A stretch of 58,770 nucleotides of DNA from a virus. The position numbers were made by a program, and so were the translations under genes. The DNA lies in IMG/VR virus record IMGVR_UViG_3300020283_000003, positions 1-58,770 of that record; one strand, written 5' to 3'. The notes beneath the pieces are model-generated. The model had not been told where the DNA came from. It did no database searches and saw only the letters and a list, made by a program, of their open reading frames with translations. Shown in pieces: positions 41,801-48,165 of the stretch. How positions within the stretch are numbered: position 1 is the stretch's first letter; each line of letters opens with the position of its first letter.

Positions 41801-44800
41801 TGCAAAATTACCAGTATATGCACTATTAACATACTTAATAGTGTTATTTTCTTTTACATCACTATCTGGTATTAATGGTTTTCCATCCTTAGTAATATTA
41901 TAATAAAGAATCTTAGGACAGAAGATATTATTATTAACATCTAATCTAGCATAAGTATTACCAATACTAATTACACGGTCTTCTGCATCAAGAACATCAC
42001 CAACTTCAGCAAATGTACTTTGACCAGTTCCTACAAATTCACTATTAAATCCTTGGTCATAATAAATTTTGAAATCATATCCATTTAACTCATAGTTTTG
42101 TAAGTCAAATACGGCAGTAGATCTGCTAGGAATTTCTATTTTTGGATTAATTAAACCAAAGTTATGATCAGTTCCACCAATACTTGTTAAAGGAACTATA
42201 ACAGGCACATCTGCTACAGCATCTTCATACGTTTCACATAATCGGAAATTATTAGGAGAATCCCTGTAAATGTAATATCTACCCCTACTCAGTCCACCAA
42301 TAGGTTCTGGACATTTTGGTTCATAGTAAATTCTATCACCTGTTTTAAAATTATTACCTTGAATAGAAATTCTATTAGTTGATGTATTGACACCAGCAGA
42401 AGAAATGCCTTGAGAATCGACAATAACCAAACCTTCAGAATTTAGTTCTAATCTTACTCTAGAACTTGTACCAATACCAACTTCTTGATTTGCAATTACG
42501 TTAAAGTTAATAGTATCTCCTACTTGTAACCCATGAGCTTGAGTTGTAGTAACTGTTGTAGTTGGTTGTAATACAGATCCTCTTACTGCTGTACCAATAC
42601 CTTGAACAAAATATCCATCATCATTACTACCATCGCTAGTAAAGAACAATTCAGCACCATTTTTCTCAGTTTTTATACCAATTGTATTGATTGATTTGTA
42701 TACAATATAAACTTCTTGCTCAACACCTGATCTAGGTAAAGAATCAGTAACTAGAGTAGCTGTTGTTCCAACACCAATTGCAGTGGCAACACCAAGAGAG
42801 AGTTGACCTGATTTCTTAACAAATAAAGCTTTTTGTCCATCTAAGAAAGGATGTTTATTTAAGAAAATAGATTTATGCTCAACTACTCTAGTTTGGGCAA
42901 TATTATTTTCTGTATAATTAAGAGTTTCATAATTTCCTACAGTTGTACCTACACCAACTGTTTGTTTTGGATTAAAGAATTTTTTAGGGAAGAATTCAGA
43001 TACGAATTGTGGAGCATCACTGTCAATAGTAAATCTATCTTGCAGATAACTGATAGTACCAGAAGCACTAAATGATGCAATACCTGTTCTCTCAATACGT
43101 AGTAAATTTTTACTTTCAATTACATTTAAGACTTTAGCAACTTCACCATCACTAAATTTAATACTAGATCCACCACTTACATTTTGTGGAATTCTACTTA
43201 CAATAAGATCAGTTATAACACCAACCGCTCCCGCTTTAACTGGATCTAAAAGTATAGCTCTTTCTGATGCAACACCAACTACATGGAATCCTTGAAGACC
43301 TTTAACATCAGTATTTGTGTTAAAGATTTCAATAACCTCTCCATTATTAAAATCATGATTTGGTTGAATAATTCCTGTAATTTCTGAATCAGCTGTTTTT
43401 TGGAAAGTTACTTCATCAAATTGAACATTAGTACTTTGTAAATCAGTAACGCTCTTACCTTTAACGAAAGAAACTTGTGCAGATACTCCATTACCACCAG
43501 TTCCTTCTTCATCAAATTCTAAAACATCTCCAACTTTATAAAGATCACCACCTTCAACAATTTCTAACTGTTCAACACCGCCAGTCAAAACAGAATCAAT
43601 GACACCTTCTTGTCCAACTAATTCATCAGCTTCAATAACAAAATCGTAACTAGCACTATTACTCTTTAATCTGTAAGGATAAGTATTCCTACTAAGATCT
43701 AACGCATTGATATCATCGTCCTGAGAGATCGACTGAGACGCTTTAGGAGCGATGTAAGTGTCTCCGATATAATATGGGAAGGATGCTCTTGGTAAACCTG
43801 TTCCAGGGTCAATTTCGAGGGTAGCAACGTATCCATAAATTCCATCAGGGAAATCGTCAGAAACAAACCATCTACCATTATGAACGTCAAGATCACCAGT
43901 TCCCATGAACTTATAATCTTCAACAAAGAAACCAGCAGGATATTCTCCTGGATCTGGTCTATTTGGAACTAAATGACTTGCTAATTGGTATCCAGAACGA
44001 ACATATGTTGTGATACCTGTATTTTGTTTTGGATCTCTTGTTGCAAAAGGACCAAAAATTGGGTTTCCATCATATGCCCAACCAATAATAGGAGATCTTT
44101 GTGCAAGAGTATCTCCAAAATCAGTTTGAAGATCTTGTGAATATGCTAAAGATGCATATTGAATTGGATATTGAGTCTCAGCATTTAAGAAATCATCTGT
44201 TGAATACTTTTCATGTAAGTTTACAGTCAAAGGTCTTACTGTCGATTCAATAATACCAGACTGTCCTACAGACCTTACAACAATAGCTGTATCTTCTGCG
44301 TCATATCCTATACCACCAGAAATTACCTCAACTGTAGCAACTTTACCTGATGCATTGAGTTTTGCCTTTAATTGGGCACCAGAACCTGTAGGACCTACAA
44401 CTGTTAAATCTGGAGCAGAAGTATAATTTGAACCTGCACCGATAATTTGAACCTGTGTAATAATTCCATTACTAATCAATGGTTGGAATTGTGCTCCACT
44501 ACCACTTGAAACTGTAATTAGAGGTGGTTTTTCAAAGTTTAATACCTTAGAACCATAATCTGATCCAGGTTCAGATAGATATGCACCAATGATTTCACCC
44601 CTTACATCTGGTTCGCAAGGAATAGATACTGTTGTTCCACCAATAGATGCTACAATATTAGCAGTAATATCTGGATATTTAACAGTATGAATACCACTAC
44701 CAACATCGCTAAGGAAAATATATCTGCCTCTAGTAACATCAGTTTCAGAAAGAGCTAGTCTAAACTCATCTGCACTTATACGAATAATTCTATAATTTGT

Positions 44801-47800
44801 ATCTGTGGTTAATTCAGGAATAGAATTAGTTGCTTGATAAATTACATCTTCATTGTTTTGGAAACCATGATTTTTTACAATGAAACAATTAGTTCCTGTA
44901 CTGATACCAGTTGTTTTAATTTCATAAGTTCTTTTTGTATAATCGGAACCTTCAGTAACAACAGAAATATTTTGAATTTTATTTTTAAAATCAAAAGATC
45001 TAAACTTATGAATACCTAAAGTGTTGAAAGTTGTGATACCAACAGTAGCAACACCTGCATTAGCATCATCTTCTGTTTCATGAAGTTTAATAGTAGTCGT
45101 GTTAATTACATTGGCAAAATATGTAACACCATTTTGTAAAGTACTTTCAGGATCATATTGGGTAATATCATCAGAACCTAATGTAAGTGCAACACCTAAT
45201 GGTTGGTTTCCATTTGAATTATAAACAATTTTCTGTCCTGTTTTAAAATTATGAGCACCAACGAAAGTAAGTGTATTACCAGGAATATCAACACCACCAT
45301 TTGCTAAAATATTTTTAGCATTAAAATTTGCTTCTGTATAATCTTGAGATAATGTAATTTCACCACTAGCACCTTCTCCATTACCACCTTCAATATTGAT
45401 ACCAAAAACTTGGTCAATATCATAAGACTCTCTATTTTCGAGATATAAAGACTTTAGAGATCCACTAAGAACAGGATTAATTACAGCAACTGTTCCACCA
45501 GCTCCAGGATTAGATACTTCAATTTTAGGTGGATTAATAACATCATAATCAGTACCACCACTAACTAATTCAACAGACTGAAGAGGACCATAATACAAAT
45601 AATCATTTGATTTATAGTTTAGTATTTCAATACCATTGATCAACATTCCTGTTGGACCATAGGTAGTAGTTTGAGCAAGACCTGAAGAAACACTTGGTTT
45701 TAGTGGGAATTGCCTTAGAATTTTTTGAGGTTGTATTTGCTTTCCATACTGAGAAGCAAGAGTTAGTCTATGTGTACCTGTTCCTTGCTTTAAATCAATA
45801 AATTTACTAACTTCAATAAAAGATCTAGCATTTGCTAGTTTTAATTGATTATTAGCAGCTGGATTTACCCAAATAAAGTATCTTTTACCACTTTCTAATC
45901 CCTCTAGAACAGTAGATCCAGATAATGCCTCATATACAATTTCATCACCTGTAACAAAGGGTAAATTTGTCTGGAATGATACTAATTGATCGATTTGACC
46001 AATACCAACATCTTGTCCATTAAAATCTACAAAAACTCTATCAACACTAAATGAGAAAGAAGGTAAACCTTGAGTCGCAACGTACATGGACTCATTAACT
46101 TTGTCTTTAGTAACATATGCATTTTGAATATTGGAAATAATTGTTTGATTTCCAAATTCAATCAAATTATTACTAGAAGTTGCCCTACTAATTACTCTTC
46201 TAATATCCCAATTTCTATCAGTAGTAATTCCTGTTGTATTAGATAATTGTACAGTATTATTATCGATAACAGTTACAACAGCAGTTGTTGTAATTGTATT
46301 TGTTCCTCTAGCAAGAATATCTACAGAATCTCCTGTTCTTAGATTACTCTTATCAAACTTATCTGAAATAGAAACTGTAGAACCAGTAATTTCAGATACT
46401 TCATATCTTGTTGCAATATTATAGATCCAAGAGTTAAAAATTCTTTGTTTGTAAGTCGGTAAAGTTAATGGATCTGCTGGTGGAGCAATATTTTCACCAA
46501 TACTCTTGATGTAAATTTCATTACCAACATCAAGATAGTAATTACTTCCTTGAGCCTCAAACTCTCCAAGAACTCCAGTGATTCTCATTTCTACCTTTCT
46601 GGTAGAATCTCCTTCCTCATAACCATATGCAATAACTGTAGATCTGACTTCGCTTCCAACTGGTAGATCAGATGTTAAACCAGAACAACCTAAAAATTGA
46701 GTTAGGTTTTTATCAGTATAAGTTACAGTAATTCCAAGGGAATCAATATAGAATGAACCACTCCTAGAGAAACCAACTGTACTATCTACGTTAATAACTC
46801 TGGTATTAGCAGAAGCAAGTAAAGTATTTTTAGTAAAACCTGGAACAAAGAATGAACCAGAGACCAAAGATTGTTCGTTATATCCAACAAAAAGCGGAAT
46901 TTTATAAAACTCTTCACCCTGACGAGTAAAAATTTCTACTTCAGAAATAGGACCAGATGCAGGTTGAACGTCTGGGTTAGTTGGGTCTGCATCTTGATAA
47001 AGAGTTTGACCAGTAAGTAGTAAAGGATTTCCACTAATTGCACTTACAACAACAATTGCTCTTCTTAAGTAATCAGAAGTAGATGATTTTACAACAAAAT
47101 CTTCAAGGTCAACTACTTGAACCTTTTTACCATAAAGAACATTGAATAAAATTCTGAATGATTCTCTTGTTCCTTTTGTTTTGTAGAAAGAATTTACGTT
47201 TTTAAGGAAATTTCCTACATTAATACCTGAATTTAAGGTTCTATCTTCAAAACCAGGAGCATATAGTTCTTTTAATTTAATATAATACTCTTTTAAAAAT
47301 TCTACACTAAGATTTTGAACTGCTGTAGTTGTACTTGCTCCACCATTAGTAACTCCAGTTGTTAAAACTGCAGTTGTATCATATCCATTACCTATATTTT
47401 GAATCCAAACAGGAAATCCCTGTGCATTTACAATAAATTCAATTGTATCACCTTCATCAATGACAATAGTTTGATTTAAACCTAAAGAATCAATACCAAG
47501 ATTGGTTAAATCATTTGTATTTACATCTCTATTAGCATTACTTAATTGGTAAAAATCATTATCAATATTCGTGATACCTAATCTGAATGTAGTAGGAGTG
47601 CTTCTACCACTAGTTCCTCTTGCCCTAACACGAATAATACCAAACATCTTAGTGATGGTGGCACTCTGATAATAGTAATCGGCAGCAGCATATCCAGTTG
47701 TATCAAATACAAGAACTCCTGAAGTATGAGCAGATGCATCTGTAGACTCAAAAACTAACTCTTCAGGGTTATTTTCATCTCTATATTTTGAAATACCACT

Positions 47801-48163
47801 AAAACCTCTAATACAACCCTTAATAGTGTTACCATCTAGTTCAGTATATGTGAGGATCTCATCATTAATCTTTATTAAACCATATTCATCAGGCAATCCC
47901 TCAGAACTAGACAATACAATCTCACTAGATGTTGCTGTACATTCTCTCTCTAAAATAATGTCTGGATTGATTACATTATCAATCAGATTGTCTAATTTAA
48001 TATATTGATCTAAATTTTCCGCAAGGTCAATCGAACCACCTTGAAATTCTTGAGAAATGTAGTACTGTCTTAGAAAATCGGCGAATTTTGGGTTATCTTC
48101 TAATACAAATCTAGGAAGTTGGCTCTCAATAACGTCCTTGATTTTAACTCTCTTGTTTATCAT
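26801..48163 (-). CDS. giant repeat-rich virion protein at the gp7 position
   Basis: An uninterrupted frame of 7120 residues (roughly 0.75 MDa), more than a third of the window. It starts 3 bp after gene 6, where T4 has gene 7 (1032 residues), and is followed by gp8. The N-terminal about 340 residues (INKRVKIKDVIESQLPRFVL, FADFLRQYYISQEFQGG, FLKNVNSFYKTKGTRESFRI) look like the anchoring domain of baseplate proteins following gp6 in marine T4-like phages. At about residues 1360-1470 is a YHYH-type domain (GWAYDGNPIFGPFATRD, DLDVHNGRWFVSDDFPDGIYGYV). From about 3490 to 6450 come repeats with SFTCxxDGN...TKTYPRSTDP and NVGxSTxxHTY motifs. The last about 650 residues are non-repetitive and conserved-looking (QDYLFLDNTSLFNYENVSP). 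A baseplate-wedge core with an enormous fibre-like adhesin region is inferred. Confidence 0.9.
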   Translation of the reverse strand: MINKRVKIKDVIESQLPRFVLEDNPKFADFLRQYYISQEFQGGSIDLAENLDQYIKLDNLIDNVINPDIILERECTATSSEIVLSSSEGLPDEYGLIKINDEILTYTELDGNTIKGCIRGFSGISKYRDENNPEELVFESTDASAHTSGVLVFDTTGYAAADYYYQSATITKMFGIIRVRARGTSGRSTPTTFRLGITNIDNDFYQLSNANRDVNTNDLTNLGIDSLGLNQTIVIDEGDTIEFIVNAQGFPVWIQNIGNGYDTTAVLTTGVTNGGASTTTAVQNLSVEFLKEYYIKLKELYAPGFEDRTLNSGINVGNFLKNVNSFYKTKGTRESFRILFNVLYGKKVQVVDLEDFVVKSSTSDYLRRAIVVVSAISGNPLLLTGQTLYQDADPTNPDVQPASGPISEVEIFTRQGEEFYKIPLFVGYNEQSLVSGSFFVPGFTKNTLLASANTRVINVDSTVGFSRSGSFYIDSLGITVTYTDKNLTQFLGCSGLTSDLPVGSEVRSTVIAYGYEEGDSTRKVEMRITGVLGEFEAQGSNYYLDVGNEIYIKSIGENIAPPADPLTLPTYKQRIFNSWIYNIATRYEVSEITGSTVSISDKFDKSNLRTGDSVDILARGTNTITTTAVVTVIDNNTVQLSNTTGITTDRNWDIRRVISRATSSNNLIEFGNQTIISNIQNAYVTKDKVNESMYVATQGLPSFSFSVDRVFVDFNGQDVGIGQIDQLVSFQTNLPFVTGDEIVYEALSGSTVLEGLESGKRYFIWVNPAANNQLKLANARSFIEVSKFIDLKQGTGTHRLTLASQYGKQIQPQKILRQFPLKPSVSSGLAQTTTYGPTGMLINGIEILNYKSNDYLYYGPLQSVELVSGGTDYDVINPPKIEVSNPGAGGTVAVINPVLSGSLKSLYLENRESYDIDQVFGINIEGGNGEGASGEITLSQDYTEANFNAKNILANGGVDIPGNTLTFVGAHNFKTGQKIVYNSNGNQPLGVALTLGSDDITQYDPESTLQNGVTYFANVINTTTIKLHETEDDANAGVATVGITTFNTLGIHKFRSFDFKNKIQNISVVTEGSDYTKRTYEIKTTGISTGTNCFIVKNHGFQNNEDVIYQATNSIPELTTDTNYRIIRISADEFRLALSETDVTRGRYIFLSDVGSGIHTVKYPDITANIVASIGGTTVSIPCEPDVRGEIIGAYLSEPGSDYGSKVLNFEKPPLITVSSGSGAQFQPLISNGIITQVQIIGAGSNYTSAPDLTVVGPTGSGAQLKAKLNASGKVATVEVISGGIGYDAEDTAIVVRSVGQSGIIESTVRPLTVNLHEKYSTDDFLNAETQYPIQYASLAYSQDLQTDFGDTLAQRSPIIGWAYDGNPIFGPFATRDPKQNTGITTYVRSGYQLASHLVPNRPDPGEYPAGFFVEDYKFMGTGDLDVHNGRWFVSDDFPDGIYGYVATLEIDPGTGLPRASFPYYIGDTYIAPKASQSISQDDDINALDLSRNTYPYRLKSNSASYDFVIEADELVGQEGVIDSVLTGGVEQLEIVEGGDLYKVGDVLEFDEEGTGGNGVSAQVSFVKGKSVTDLQSTNVQFDEVTFQKTADSEITGIIQPNHDFNNGEVIEIFNTNTDVKGLQGFHVVGVASERAILLDPVKAGAVGVITDLIVSRIPQNVSGGSSIKFSDGEVAKVLNVIESKNLLRIERTGIASFSASGTISYLQDRFTIDSDAPQFVSEFFPKKFFNPKQTVGVGTTVGNYETLNYTENNIAQTRVVEHKSIFLNKHPFLDGQKALFVKKSGQLSLGVATAIGVGTTATLVTDSLPRSGVEQEVYIVYKSINTIGIKTEKNGAELFFTSDGSNDDGYFVQGIGTAVRGSVLQPTTTVTTTQAHGLQVGDTINFNVIANQEVGIGTSSRVRLELNSEGLVIVDSQGISSAGVNTSTNRISIQGNNFKTGDRIYYEPKCPEPIGGLSRGRYYIYRDSPNNFRLCETYEDAVADVPVIVPLTSIGGTDHNFGLINPKIEIPSRSTAVFDLQNYELNGYDFKIYYDQGFNSEFVGTGQSTFAEVGDVLDAEDRVISIGNTYARLDVNNNIFCPKILYYNITKDGKPLIPDSDVKENNTIKYVNSAYTGNFAITGIGSSAVGVGTTTFSFAIAKTPEQVSYAATEGRRFYSTAAIGPEGPIDKINLLSNGEFYTKLPRFLGVESVKGDNSTIKPKSTKIGQINSIQLVNEGFNYSSDSTLRPIVDVPTVTTIRDFNTVGNISILSNGKNYISAPKLELVDRFVGTKVDGANIVARINENSGSIVDTEIAANPVGLQNREYRLYSVNNTNGIVITKSEANPTRSGIVTFTISTPVLGFSAPPFKVNDEVWIEGFEKDAGADGYNSANHQYNFLKVTNVVTTNPFSFTVDYSDYTFNVGLGVSDTQNFSRVIPKDELPTFRVDLKQASFDKNEKLIVNSEESDLQVISFDATAENIKFVGTSPIVPDDIIIGAKSGSQAKVVEILRFDGVYSVEAETDKTIEGTSDSGKLNSSGQVIQDNNYYQNLSYTLKTEVSYEECIDAVNNSVHPTGLKNFVDNQLVTVGKNAGIQTSTTATDATVDLVEEVRVDDQYYFDIGRDVNIATRSEVELSNEIELENAKLSDYFESITNRVLNIDDISSQFSNISNPNTLDLFENIYRYPFNFISNRFLVQITSEDRRDFQVSEITILQDGTNTYYSEPTFKKLHSTPQEIGTLEGSVDVDNSQVRLRFYPADPFDKNYDIKVLNQFYNTEPTLTGIGTTAFGFAVLMGSDAEIGPNTSKSFVSVAATNFDYLHSQVEVETVSAGQKETMFVELKAIHDGNDSYMSEYNIILSDGSFGGTNAGAFGTFGSTYDPSGNNFSIEFYNARPGEFVNLKARTLGFGNTVGTTNRDYRFLATGMIPDNERSAQYYTEYQSVGVGSTANFAGIKSDIQSVNQCTMVVGYGRTFSAFQYMFLNDQLGDSLYFSEYPVLSVGNTTGLGTVFAKYDGEKAVLVFTPEAGITDKMSMRTFNEVLYLELERNTVNPLEYGAVVEETFNTTYTGLNFRNIFEFPMLWNGYPIFSKTFNPANTSALNLATGKFRIKNHFFATGQELKYIPGGTFVGVVTAPMTLANGDPLPSPVYAIKDNEDEFRIGLTTAAAIAGIGTTLGSVGAGNLHEFDTTGKLSRSLIAIDGLVQKPLTWAPITRTLENNTTLSGGGVLGLGKTSTFMAISGISSVILGDIFEINDEFVLVEAVGVGTTNTEIDTAGIGTFNLCKIQRGSVGTAASFHPNGSIIQKYTGSYSFARNNIFFTGAPNGGKSSDEASTTGIPEAGSSFNGRVYLRKNYDSNKIFDDISGQFTGVAKTFALQSEGKNITGIGSEGGFGIFFVNNMFQKPQTPNNFNANLFIREQGGATDLTFTGILNESGDPIVSATDINQNGLPRGGVVVTLGSSEGRGFANLGNPSIGASINHAGEVYKVLTAPTTQGMSSITNYVYDHTIGLSTVTTSTAHGLEAGDSIDFVGIGFTCVPTKSGITTGVFPYTRGLKKTVVDFLYDNKTGMATVTTLERFGILEEGEEVFFNGIGFTCIGQKYAQISQKAGITTTLFPCRAGIAKTISAFNYDNTSGLGTITLATPHRYEEGDRIYIEDLNLKCGYGVNITDALYDAPTGLTTITTASAHNFSKGDKVRLQGLEFSCAGYGITFAISAFEYNNSTGITTITTPSPHGAKPGEQIKLTGLGFTCPKVNVGTPIGFTYEPSTGLSTVTFASNHGLTNGDKISIGASSIVFTCTLDGGATTHPYPRATDFAYNKYLPISGVTTNSFQVNVGTGGTGTFPHTFVSATTNAIKTLNYLGVTTSIFPDGTQGSQFRVTKVLSPTKILTNVGITSIPHVYDAGGEIQVGVTSHIYPTGKYGFEFIVSSTPTKNKFRVNVGPSTIAHTYVSGGNALLGLSTTIYPSAASGIGHSITDFIYDNTTGLSTVTVARNSLPFGLGDRINFAGLGFTCPSGFAGLTSTIFPQSLGRKYNIGTVYYDNSTGLATVTTTAAHDFKVTDSLDLQNLLFNCSSAYAGVTTHRFPDPATEPNRSFRVLRIVDPNTIWVDVGVSTIVHTYNLGRHTWVGGTASAAVQSGGNYVHTFLSAVTNGVQSDVGNLPNPITNVAYTPNTGNMVITSANHLLTTSNTLTIADNALSFTCTMDGNTATKTYPRSTDPVSGQIISITGTTTNTITVNVGASPIVNHDVTDATYDSDTGVLVLTIGAHSLTAGTSVKIANGALSFTCEDDGNVSTKTYPRASDPYYDTAINIDSVGADTITLNVGINTRGTVSAIKKTGPYEVTRLLPPRPYDVTNAIYDPVVGIMTVTIGNGHGISVGETVDIGTNALTFTCDMDSTGSQKTYPRNLIKSFTPTNAIYDPVVGVTTITVADHGMDDGSWVKLADNALSFRCGYGVTDHTFVSATTGAVNVQSGAVSGTELTPANATYNATTGALTLVFLSSHGMSTSDTVTLDYNSLTFTCAADYHATTHTYPRVTDPIAGITTAVTVTSGTEFIIYVGDALGSKSTKSYPRSSDPISGQWVQVSNTTANTFEIQALSDNSVPSTNVDSHTFISAVTDGITHKVDRSFEQPVEVVGVGNTTIDLQVGRSPQQLFNVTGAAYEPSTGVLELTIGAHNFVIGQHIKLATDSLSFRCALDGYSVTKTYPRASGTGINAGTPDYAYEKSLEISAVSSTTITINVNGAVGLSSISDLSAHTFISATAGAVIAGGNYAHTFVGVATGAITKGGPRFNCNVGITSYKHTYTPSIGVGEVSKLNFGGVDDTYIITGIVNKKAFNIDCGISTYQHFYNGGGITKKKLRTDAFIVDTVYDDRTFRTNVGVSSYRHVYDPKPSKEPGGISSITGMTYNTTTGIATFTVPSHGIKGGELISISGLALTCPGGTGITTHIFPDPNGLSRDISTATYNNFTGIMTVTTNVGHGVTFVGQFVKLENLGFACTGGAGGSHTFVSAATSAVQTGGNYAHTFVPQYGLTPDTALYDPVTGIMTVTNQQLTVSDAIYDPVSGEMTLTVGVHRLTNYDSVRLDTESISFSCVFEGKLETKAYPRASGDYVNGKDLPIIRYTSDTITVNVNGGKGAISHAVPHTFVSATSKGVKVNHGLRNGDYIKFDDYAITFTCNKDGNATTHPYPRPTDPLSGTFTQVTVVDENRFSVGVLTVTPSTDVSPHTFVTAQPGGIKKAVIESGGDHPHTFVGTATSAIQSGGDYTHTWAGGTASSAIQSGGNYLHTFVSAGINSVTSDVGNLPNPVTNAVYTPSTGDMVITSAAHLLTTSNTISITNDGLSFNCAMDGNSATKTYPRSTDPISGIATAITGTTTDTFTINVGASPIVNHDVTNATYNAATGVMELTIGAHTLTTGTSVKIANNGLSFTCTMDGNTSTKTYPRSTDPFYDTAVAIAATTSNTISLNVGISTIVNHDVSAATYDAATGVMVLNIGAHTLRTGTSVKIANGSLPFTCTMDGNTSTKNYPRSTDPFYDTAVGIASTTSDTITLNVGKSPILPFDVSSATYDPATGLMVANIGAHTLKTGTAVKINENSLLFTCSQDDNATVHAYPRSTTGSLTATTGTVYDPVVGIMTVTTPAAHGMKNGDLVKLEDGAVSFSCQYGVGSVHTWAGGTVTNAITITVGPVQTQHDVTNATYDPATGDMVITIGTHSFTTDDLVEIGADKFAFTCTADGNVKTKYYPRSTDPAYNTPLNITAVDGAGGTITVNVGATSGTVATAYPRSTDFISNRWVEISNVTTKTFDVQVLDVIPSTNTDAHTFVSGKTNGITFKRAKDPYYNTSVAIAATTSDTISLNVGVSTTVNYNVSDASYDPNSGKMVLTIGSHDLDVGTSIKIADNSLTFTCDKDNNATQHSYPRTLIETKTVTDATYDPTTGMMVLTVPNHGFENGRQIKLADNSLSFTCTLDGNTSVKTYPRATDPVSGKWIKVENVTTNTFEVQTLATVPSTNVSVHTFVSATDEGLSHKRDPFYDNNINIEARTPNTITVNIGATPDLQQSTGLTGPTYFTDVPITGFNYTNTTGVTTITAVGHGLTTGENVKLSGIALTCTSGMKTYPDGGTGFFFGVTDVIDANTFVTNTGISTIVHTYVSGGNVRTGVTSDRFPNPQGAFIKIANFEYNNMTGLATVTTNGFNQLGTGQLINFENIHMLCPIGSGTTHVFPQDTGTAVNISNFQYDNQSGIATVTTATNHNFVRFKKVRLQGMTVSCAYGSKTYPDKQTDFELTTIVNSTTFVTNVGVSTLAHTYVSGGTAAEVKFAGPYTVKERIDRNTFTVNVGVSTYVHTYDHSGRVSPVRYTGPYEVLAIANSKEYTINVGRSPIAHTYTGGGTSKPQQYTGPYKVISADDANTIRVRVGISTYQHFYGSGGMVTQLRSGIAEKKLNPGPFRVKEVYSATEFTADVGICTFKHFYHSGGKVGKVNQFFPGSGFYGNSVPVTVVPENNVGTGLTITTTVGFGGSLVPSLDYVGTGFTIAPRLETPGPSYDDLPVRGLFRLGIGETTQTGIGLSVTLNVGGISTSGVASESSGVKNFTIGNRGYGFQVNDKVSPVGLVTAAKVLAGSKTVGYTTETEPFELQVVDTFSDTFYGWQFGQLDYIDDITSLQDGVTKRFPLFQNEQLVSFEKQDGTPISFPSLLIIFINGVLQIPEKDYSFEGGTAFEFTSAPAEADQVTIYFYRGSNDDVNTVNVVESIKIGDELILIKPVGVSTVPDQEPRVVNDIVASDILATNLYSRQGIDGNFKRPVVWRKQKVDRTVDGRIIPKTREALEPQIYPTARIIGSASSTQDYLFLDNTSLFNYENVSPSTNFDGIITPGTDPVVGILSVGVGTTGASAGTISTITVLNGGSGYTGIVTISISNPPDITVGFGTTALATAIISGGSIIGANITNAGSGYGTSAFALVPNPVVEIESITITPTVNGYDGDIIGITTSTGIGTDLCLKFTLTLPSSPSDTLRDGMRIFINDTNVGTGVTSIDTHNSQVIGIGTTACNNIYKVHQVQYDAGNGIITTFCNIDSNSNTSGLSTVGFAYTNVGTYSWGIVTGFSRGSNPIALNVDGNTFSVGLGSYPLFQRRGFGLRGTGGITK
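31380..32340 (-). repeat. best-preserved tandem block, 255-bp period (85 residues)
   Basis: The YPRSTDP codons recur near 31387, 31640, 31895 and 32150, that is every about 255 bp, with long near-identical DNA between them (for example the segments encoding GAHTLxTGTSVKIANxxLxFTCTMDGN). The low divergence suggests recent tandem duplication. Each unit carries one Cys and the motif YPRxxDP. Confidence 0.8.
35280..35760 (-). repeat. second tandem block of the 85-residue repeat
   Basis: Two units spaced about 255 bp apart closely resemble those at 31.4-32.3 kb, including the following segment PNPITNVAYTPNTGNMVIT, which also recurs near 32.3 kb as PNPVTNAVYTPSTGDMVIT. This implies that a block of several modules was duplicated about 3.4 kb away within the same gene. 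Confidence 0.7.
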
Positions 48164-48165
48164 TT

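Noticed and set aside
26801-48163. Several fused ordinary genes caused by missed stop codons
   Set aside because: The reading frame and its repeat phase are continuous throughout, module boundaries stay in frame, and no internal ribosome binding site plus start with a phase change was seen.
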